Of a DNA stretch of 64,000 bases, positions 58,416 through 64,000 are shown piece by piece. Below the pieces are notes generated by a model. The model was given only the letters and a program-made list of their open reading frames with translations. It was not told the origin of the DNA and made no database searches. The translations under genes and the position numbers were made by a program. Position 1 is the first letter of the stretch, and each line of letters opens with the position of its first letter. Origin of the DNA: Kribbella soli. Its GTDB lineage: Bacteria > Actinomycetota > Actinomycetes > Propionibacteriales > Kribbellaceae. The stretch covers positions 186,001-250,000 of the forward strand of contig NZ_SJJZ01000002.1 of assembly GCF_004331345.1 (NCBI RefSeq), in the 5' to 3' direction.

Positions 58416-60863
58416 TCAGCCTGCCAGATCGGGAGCGCATGCAGCGATGGGCTGAGCAACCGGTACGCCGGAGCCGTCGCGCCGCACGTCGACAGGCGGA
58501 AGCTCGACCGGTGCGCCGCTGTTCGCGCTGGCCTTCACCGGCGCCGTGCCGATGTACCCGAGCAGCAGGCCGTCCTCGCCCTTCAGCAGCCGCTGGCAAC
58601 GCACACCGCCGGTCCCGCGGCCCTTGCCCGGGTACTCGCTGAACGGCGTCACCTTCACCGCACCGACCTCGGTCCCCGGCAGCGCGGACGACGAGCCCGC
58701 GATGGTCACGACCTGCGACTCGCGTCCGGTGTCCACGGCGCCGAAGAAGACCGCCTTGGCCTTCGCAGCGAGCCGTACGCCGGCCATACCGCCCGCGGTC
58801 CGCCCCTGCGGCCGCACGGCCGACGCGGGGAAGTGCAGCAGTTGCGCGTCGGACGTGATGAAGCACAACTCCTCGTCACCCGTGGTCAGCTCGACCGCGC
58901 CGATGACCTCGTCGCCCTCCTTCAGGCCGATGATCTCCCACGAGTCCCGGTTGCTGAGGTGATCCGGTACGACGCGCTTCACGACGCCACCCGTCGTACC
59001 GAGGGCGACACCGACCGAGTCCGGATCCATCGTGGTCAGCGCAAGCGCCTTCTCACCCGAGTCCAGCGACACGAACTCCGCGATCGGCGCGCCACCCTGC
59101 AGGTTCGGCGCGCTCGCGGTGGTCGGTACGGCGGGAAGGTCGAGCGACTCGAGCCGGATCAACCGGCCCGCGCTGGTGATCAGGCCGTACTGCCCGCGGG
59201 CGGTGCTCTTCACCGCGGACACGATCGCGTCGTGCTTCGCGCGCGAGTCGCTGGGACCGAACGGCTCCACACCGTTCGTCCGCGCGAGCAGCCCCGTCGA
59301 GCTCATCAGGATCCAGCACGGGTCGTCGCTGACCTCGAGCGGCACGGCGGCCGTCTTGGTCGCGCCGGACGACTCCAGCAGCACGGTCCGCCGCGGCGTC
59401 CCGTACGTCTTCGCGACCTCGGCGAGCTCGTCGGACACCGTCTTGCGGAGCAGTGCGGTGTCCTCGATGATCGCGGTCAGCGCCTCGATCTCGCGCTCCA
59501 GCTCGCCCTTCTCGGTCTCCAGCTCGAGCTTCGAGTACTTCGTCAGCCGGCGCAGCGGCATGTCCAGGATGTAGTTCGCCTGGATCTCGGACAGGTCGTA
59601 GATCTCGATCAGCCGGCCCCGCGCCTCGGCCGAGTCGTCGCTGCTCCGGATCACCTGGATGACCTCGTCGATGTCCAGGATCGCGATCAGCAGGCCGTCG
59701 ACGATGTGCAGCCGGTCCTGGGCCTTCTTCCGGCGGAACTCGCTGCGCCGGCGCGTCACGTCGTACCGGTGGGCGAGGTAGACCTCGAGCAGTTCCTTCA
59801 GGCCGAGGGTGCGCGGCTGTCCCTCGACCAGGCAGACGTTGTTGACGTGGAACGCGTCCTCGAGCGGGGTCATCTTGTAGAGCTGCTCGAGCAGCGCCTC
59901 GGGGACGAAGCCGTTCTTGACCTCGATGACCAGCTGCGTGCCGTGGGCGCGGTCGGTGAGGTCCTTGACGTCCGCGATGCCCTGGAGCTTCTTGCTCTGC
60001 ACCAGGGTCTTGATCTTCTCGATCACCTTCTCCGGGCCGACGGAGTACGGCAGTTCGGTGACCACGATGCCCTTGCGGCGCGGGGTGACGTTCTCGACGC
60101 GGGCGGTGGCGCGCATCTTGAAGCTGCCGCGGCCGGTCGCGTACGCGTCCTTGATGCCTTCCAGGCCGACGATCTTGCCACCGGTCGGCAGGTCCGGTCC
60201 GGGGATGAACCGCATCAGGTCGTCGAGGTCCGCGCCCGGCGTCTTGATCAGGTGCCGGAGCGCCTGGATCACCTCGACCAGGTTGTGCGGGGCCATGTTG
60301 GTGGCCATGCCGACCGCGATGCCGGCGGCGCCGTTGACCAGCAGGTTCGGGAAGGCGGCCGGCAGGACGTACGGCTCGGTCTCCCGGCCGTCGTAGTTCG
60401 GCTTGAAGTCGACGACGTTCTCGTCCAGGCCGGTCGTCATCGCCATCGACGGCGGCGCCATCCGGCACTCGGTGTAGCGCATGGCCGCCGGACCATCGTC
60501 CAGAGATCCGAAGTTTCCGTGGCCGTCGATCAGCGGCACCCGCATCGACCACGGCTGCGCGGTCCGGACCAGGGCGTCGTAGATCGCGCCGTCGCCGTGC
60601 GGGTGGTACTTACCCATGACCTCACCGACGACGCGGGCCGACTTCACATGGCCGCGGTCGGGGCGGATGTTGTTCTCCGCCATCGAGAACAGGATCCGCC
60701 GCTGGACCGGTTTCAGCCCGTCCCGGGCGTCGGGCAGCGCCCGGGCGTAGATCACCGAGTAGGCGTACTCCAGGTAGCTGGTACGCATCTCGTCGGAGAC
60801 GTCGACGTCGAGGATGCGCTCCTCGAAGTCCTCGGGTTCGGCGGTGCTGGTACGGCGTGCCAT
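58416..60863 (-). CDS. parC: DNA topoisomerase IV subunit A
   Basis: An 815-residue type IIA topoisomerase DNA-cleaving subunit. The catalytic Tyr is in PAAMRYTECRM (Tyr 130); GEVMGKYHPHGDGAIYDALV is the quinolone-determining region. The C-terminal beta-pinwheel (about 510-780) includes VGVALGTTGGVVKRV, QGRTAGGMAGVRL and GKGRGTGGVRCQRLL. At the position of GyrA Ser83 it has Gly (HGDGA). It pairs with ParE at 37210-39294. It is followed closely by the LprG-like gene. Confidence 0.95.
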   Translation of the reverse strand: MARRTSTAEPEDFEERILDVDVSDEMRTSYLEYAYSVIYARALPDARDGLKPVQRRILFSMAENNIRPDRGHVKSARVVGEVMGKYHPHGDGAIYDALVRTAQPWSMRVPLIDGHGNFGSLDDGPAAMRYTECRMAPPSMAMTTGLDENVVDFKPNYDGRETEPYVLPAAFPNLLVNGAAGIAVGMATNMAPHNLVEVIQALRHLIKTPGADLDDLMRFIPGPDLPTGGKIVGLEGIKDAYATGRGSFKMRATARVENVTPRRKGIVVTELPYSVGPEKVIEKIKTLVQSKKLQGIADVKDLTDRAHGTQLVIEVKNGFVPEALLEQLYKMTPLEDAFHVNNVCLVEGQPRTLGLKELLEVYLAHRYDVTRRRSEFRRKKAQDRLHIVDGLLIAILDIDEVIQVIRSSDDSAEARGRLIEIYDLSEIQANYILDMPLRRLTKYSKLELETEKGELEREIEALTAIIEDTALLRKTVSDELAEVAKTYGTPRRTVLLESSGATKTAAVPLEVSDDPCWILMSSTGLLARTNGVEPFGPSDSRAKHDAIVSAVKSTARGQYGLITSAGRLIRLESLDLPAVPTTASAPNLQGGAPIAEFVSLDSGEKALALTTMDPDSVGVALGTTGGVVKRVVPDHLSNRDSWEIIGLKEGDEVIGAVELTTGDEELCFITSDAQLLHFPASAVRPQGRTAGGMAGVRLAAKAKAVFFGAVDTGRESQVVTIAGSSSALPGTEVGAVKVTPFSEYPGKGRGTGGVRCQRLLKGEDGLLLGYIGTAPVKASANSGAPVELPPVDVRRDGSGVPVAQPIAACAPDLAG

Positions 60864-60995
60864 GCGGGTCTACGAACTCCTCGATCAAGCGGTACGCGCG
60901 CCGCGACGGTCCGGCGCCGCACCCATTGTCCCTGGTGAACGGCGATTCTCCCGGCCGCGACCCACCCTGTCGCCGATCTCCTCCCCAGTTGCGGA

Positions 60996-62930
60996 CTAGT
61001 CCACCGCTGCGGAGGGCTGCGACCGGCGCAGGAGGTACGTCGTCGGGGCCAGAGCGGACCCTACCGCCAGGATCAGACACAGCGCGCCGATGCCCAGCAG
61101 GATGCCCCACGGCACGGTCATCGGTACGTCGGCAACACCCGAGGTCATCGCGTGCCGGATCAGCACCCCGACCGTCACCGTGATGACGGTCCCGAGACTG
61201 AGCGCGATCGTTCCGACCAGCGACGACTCCCAGAGGACCATGCGTCGCAGCTGCGCCGGCGTCGCACCGAGCAACCGCGACGTGACGAACTCGTGGCGGC
61301 GCTGCAGGCTGCCCATCAGGAGCGTGTTGGCGATCGCGATGGCGCTGTACAGCGCGGCCGGTCCGAGCAGCATGACCAGCCCGAGCCGGTTTCCCTTCCG
61401 CACGCCGTCCGCCTGGTCGGCCTCCCAGTCGGTGGCCAGTTGCGCACCGGGAACCTGCTTCACGAGGTCGGCCGGAGCAACCCCGTCGGCGGGCAGCACG
61501 AAGCTCCGCTCGGTCTGGGCCTCCGGTGCATGCTTGCGCGCCAGGTCGAGCGGGATCAGGAACGACGGGTTCACGCCGAACGCGTCCTTCACGATCGCGA
61601 CCACCCGCAGCTTCACCGGTGTCCGGTCGGGGAACACCACCGGGATCTCGTCGCCGACGTGATAGCTCTCGAACCCCGCCATTTCCTTGCTGACAGCAAC
61701 CGTATTGCCGGTCAGCCCGGCGAGAGATCCGGACCGCACGGTCAGATCCCGGGTCTGCGCCGCGATGGCCGGATCGATCCCCTCGGCGTCCTCCAGTTCG
61801 GCGTAGTCGGCCGCGACCCGCACCACTCGAAGCGGCAGTCCCGCATCAACCGCCTTTACCTGAGCGCTGTCAACCGGCGCGGCTCCGGTGACGACGATCG
61901 GTGCCCGAACCGCGTCGCGGATGGTCGCCGCCGCACTGTCCGCGGCGAAGCTGAGGCTCAGCACCATGGACCCCGCGATGGCGGAGATGGCGAGGATCGG
62001 CGCCGCGAGGGACGCACTGCGCCGCGGCGCGGCGAGCACGTTGCTCCGGGCCAGCCGCCCCGACACCTGCGTCCACGCGACCAGCGGAACCGCCCACAGC
62101 CGTCCGACCAGCGGTACGACGAGGGGCGCGAGCAAGGTCAGCGCGATCACCATCACCATCGGCGTGAACATCGCGAGCGGTACGGCGCCCTCGCCGCTGG
62201 ACGGCCGGATCAGCGTCAGCATCACGATCGCGCCGGCCAGGAACAGCAGCCCGAACACGACCCGCACCGGCCCGATCCGTGGCGGCTCCAGAGCGGCCTC
62301 CCGCAACGCGTCGATGGCCCCGACCCGGCCCGCCCGCCGCGCCGCCGAACGGGCACCGAGCATCGCGACCAGCAACCCGGCCGCGACCGCGATCGCGAGC
62401 GGAACCCACGGCGACGCCGGCTCCAGCTTGACCGGCGCCAACTCGGTGTACGACGCCCTGCGCAGCAACAGCGGTGTCGCGAGCTGAGCCGCGAGCGCCC
62501 CGGTCAGCGATGCGGCGAGCGCGACAGCGAGCGCCTCGCCGAGCACCATCCGGCGGATCTGCCGCGGCGTCGCGCCGATCAGCCGCAGCAGCCCGAACTC
62601 CCGGCGCCGCGACGCGACGGCGAACGCGAACGTGCTGGCGATCACGAAGATCGTGATGAACCCGCTGATCGTCCCGACCAAGCTGAGCACGGTCTGCAGA
62701 CCCGACACGTCGGCGTCCGACAACGGCACCTTCACGTTCTGAGGCGCCGTACCGTCGCCGCCGAGGGTGGTGACGCTGATGCTCGCGGAGGTCGGTCCGT
62801 GGTAGGCGATCGTGGCGGCTGTCGCGGTCGCGGCCAGCCCGAGCAGGAACACCCCTACCGCGAGCGCCACGAACGAACCGGCGTACAGCGAGCGGTGCCG
62901 GCCGACCGTTTGCCGGCTGAGGAAGAACAT
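60996..62930 (-). CDS. FtsX/MacB-type ABC transporter permease
   Basis: A 644-residue permease. N-terminal helix about 15-38, then a FtsX domain (about 85-190, SRRREFGLLRLIGATPRQIR), a central set of helices, a large extracytoplasmic domain (about 330-500), and a second FtsX domain (about 520-640, RRHEFVTSRLLGATPAQLRR). This is the duplicated layout of MacB-like or antimicrobial-peptide exporters. ATG 62930 overlaps the stop of the ATPase gene (TGATG), so the two are coupled. Confidence 0.9.
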   Translation of the reverse strand: MFFLSRQTVGRHRSLYAGSFVALAVGVFLLGLAATATAATIAYHGPTSASISVTTLGGDGTAPQNVKVPLSDADVSGLQTVLSLVGTISGFITIFVIASTFAFAVASRRREFGLLRLIGATPRQIRRMVLGEALAVALAASLTGALAAQLATPLLLRRASYTELAPVKLEPASPWVPLAIAVAAGLLVAMLGARSAARRAGRVGAIDALREAALEPPRIGPVRVVFGLLFLAGAIVMLTLIRPSSGEGAVPLAMFTPMVMVIALTLLAPLVVPLVGRLWAVPLVAWTQVSGRLARSNVLAAPRRSASLAAPILAISAIAGSMVLSLSFAADSAAATIRDAVRAPIVVTGAAPVDSAQVKAVDAGLPLRVVRVAADYAELEDAEGIDPAIAAQTRDLTVRSGSLAGLTGNTVAVSKEMAGFESYHVGDEIPVVFPDRTPVKLRVVAIVKDAFGVNPSFLIPLDLARKHAPEAQTERSFVLPADGVAPADLVKQVPGAQLATDWEADQADGVRKGNRLGLVMLLGPAALYSAIAIANTLLMGSLQRRHEFVTSRLLGATPAQLRRMVLWESSLVGTIALSLGTVITVTVGVLIRHAMTSGVADVPMTVPWGILLGIGALCLILAVGSALAPTTYLLRRSQPSAAVD

Positions 62931-63697
62931 CACCCCTCCAGGTCGCTCATCGCCGCCGCGATCTGCGCGGGCGTGGCGCGATCGAGGTGGCCGGCGAGCA
63001 GCCCGTCGGACAGGAACAGCACGCGCTCGGCGTACGCGGCCGCCACCGGGTCGTGCGTCACCATCACGACGGTCTGCCCGGCACGGTCGGTTGCCTCGCG
63101 CAACAGTCCGAGGATCTGCCGGCTGGTGCCGCTGTCCAGCGCGCCGGTCGGCTCGTCGGCGAAGAACACCGACGGCCGGGTGATCAGCGCCCGCGCGATC
63201 GCGACCCGCTGCTGCTGACCGCCGGACAACTCGGCAGGCCGCCGCTTCGCCTTTCCCTCCAGACCGACCTGTTCCAGCACTCGCTGTACGTCGTTCCGTG
63301 CCGGGCGGCGACCGGTGAGACGCAGCGGCAGCGCCACGTTGTCGTACACGGTCAGCGACGGCAGCAGGTTGTACGCCTGGAACACGAAACCCATCTCGGC
63401 CCGGCGCAGTTTCGTGAGCTCTACCTCGTTCAGTCCGAGGAGAGTGACTCCGTTGAGTACCACGGTCCCGGTCGTCGGATGGTCCAGCCCGGCAGCACAC
63501 TGCAGCAGCGTCGACTTACCGGAGCCGGACGGGCCCATCACGGCGGTGAACGAGCCGCGCGCGAAGTGGTACGTCACCCCGCGCAGCGCGTCGACCGCCC
63601 CGGCCTTGGAACGGTACGTCTTGGTGATGCTGTCCAGCAGCAGCGCAGGCGGCCCGGCCGGTGCGGTGGACGGATAGGTTGGCGCGGTAGCGGTCAT
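62930..63697 (-). CDS. ABC transporter ATP-binding protein (MacB/LolD type)
   Basis: A 255-residue ATPase: Walker A GPSGSGKST (55-63), Q-loop GFVFQAYNLLPSL, signature ELSGGQQQRVAIARAL, Walker B VFFADEPTGALD and the His switch VTHDPVAAA. This class partners with FtsX-type permeases. It is coupled to the permease gene and divergent from the sensor gene at 63806, a common arrangement for antimicrobial-peptide-sensing exporters. Confidence 0.95.
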   Translation of the reverse strand: MTATAPTYPSTAPAGPPALLLDSITKTYRSKAGAVDALRGVTYHFARGSFTAVMGPSGSGKSTLLQCAAGLDHPTTGTVVLNGVTLLGLNEVELTKLRRAEMGFVFQAYNLLPSLTVYDNVALPLRLTGRRPARNDVQRVLEQVGLEGKAKRRPAELSGGQQQRVAIARALITRPSVFFADEPTGALDSGTSRQILGLLREATDRAGQTVVMVTHDPVAAAYAERVLFLSDGLLAGHLDRATPAQIAAAMSDLEG

Positions 63698-63805
63698 GGT
63701 TCCAGCAAACCGTCGTACGGCGATCTGGACCCTGGTCCACGGGGGAGACCTGCAGTAGCGCGCACGCTACCGCCCAGAGACCAGAGCCCCGCCTAGGGTT
63801 GGGCC

Positions 63806-64000
63806 ATGACCGTGTGGGCTGCGTTGGCGTCGCCGCGCTACGTGATCTCGTCGTGGCCGTGGCGGAGCTATGCGTACCTCTTCACGTCCGTGCCGATGGG
63901 TGCGGTGTCGATCGTGGTGCTCGTCGGGTCGGCCGCACTGAGCGCGGTGCTGAGCCCGATCCTGATCGGGATCCTGATGCTGACGGCGTTCCCGCTGATC
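63806..64000 (+). CDS. Probable sensor histidine kinase, 5' part only
   Basis: Sixty-five codons from ATG 63806 to the window end, without a stop. The visible part, with RYVISSWPWRSYAYLFTSVP followed by two hydrophobic stretches (VSIVVLVGSAALSAVLSPIL), resembles the membrane-sensor N-terminus of actinobacterial NarL-type histidine kinases, which often lie beside FtsX-type ABC exporters. The kinase domains are outside the window, so this is an inference. Confidence 0.5.
   Translation, partial: MTVWAALASPRYVISSWPWRSYAYLFTSVPMGAVSIVVLVGSAALSAVLSPILIGILMLTAFPLI

Noticed and set aside
62931-63500. N-terminal extension of the FtsX permease
   Set aside because: It is a shadow of the ABC ATPase gene; the permease starts at 62930 with a strong GGAGG just upstream.
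1-64000. tRNA, rRNA, CRISPR, insertion sequence or prophage
   Set aside because: No cloverleaf-like segments, no regularly spaced repeats and no transposase, integrase or phage structural genes were seen.

Overview
The window is about 70% GC, with actinobacterial gene starts (many GTG/TTG, GGAGG-type ribosome sites, ATGA/GTGA overlaps). The gene set includes an HrdB/SigA-type principal sigma factor with an Ala/Lys-rich N-terminus, DUF6412 next to a YidC/Oxa1 insertase, DUF7455, ParE/ParC, DinB, and a LprG-like lipoprotein with a 14-TM exporter. This points to a soil actinomycete, most likely a Kribbella-like member of the Propionibacteriales. The genus is an inference from gene content and style; no search was run. 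I see no rRNA, tRNA, CRISPR array, insertion sequence or prophage.

Layout. 1-4.7 kb: oligopeptidase B (cut by the window edge), an alpha/beta hydrolase, exonuclease III, a small membrane protein and a TetR repressor. 4.7-8.7 kb: a tightly overlapped five-gene operon (SDR, saccharopine-dehydrogenase-like oxidoreductase, Asp-nucleophile alpha/beta hydrolase, YccF protein, MBL-fold hydrolase) with two tandem palindromes before it. 8.7-16.5 kb: housekeeping and stress genes (SRPBCC, hemerythrin, DDAH, zinc-ribbon/TPR-like protein, DNA polymerase IV, MBL protein, GCS2-family ligase, universal stress protein, HhH-GPD protein). 16.7-19 kb: sigA, DUF6412, YidC2. 19.1-22.2 kb: ROK regulator, sugar isomerase and Gfo/Idh dehydrogenase. 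22.3-28.5 kb: TetR/MFS efflux pair with a four-site operator array, a phosphotransferase, a second MFS transporter, a methyltransferase and PPK2. 28.5-32.2 kb: a two-component system beside a secreted DUF5666-like protein whose upstream leader is duplicated. 32.3-36.5 kb: a glycogen-debranching-type enzyme, LysE exporter and MocR regulator. 36.6-40.6 kb: DUF7455, parE, a PH-domain protein and a HAD phosphatase.

40.6-51.6 kb is a xylan/oligosaccharide utilisation locus: a six-hairpin glycosidase, a divergent LacI regulator, a multidomain secreted GH10 xylanase, a CUT1 importer (binding protein plus two permeases, no ATPase) and a Gfo/Idh/MocA dehydrogenase. It ends in a strong bidirectional terminator. 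51.7-56 kb: an exported pyroglutamyl-peptidase-like protein with Ser in place of the catalytic Cys, two different beta-carbonic anhydrases, a HEAT-repeat protein and a sucrase/ferredoxin-like protein. 56-60.9 kb: parC followed by a LprG-like lipoprotein and a P55-like exporter. 61-64 kb: a MacB/FtsX-type ABC exporter diverging from the start of a probable sensor kinase.

The signals least explained by ordinary genes are: a pair of 85-bp imperfect palindromes 20 kb apart, in opposite orientation, with matching changes in both arms; and a duplicated approximately 110-bp leader (conserved hairpin, ribosome site and start codon) that precedes both the DUF5666-like gene and an 18-codon ORF followed by a strong hairpin.
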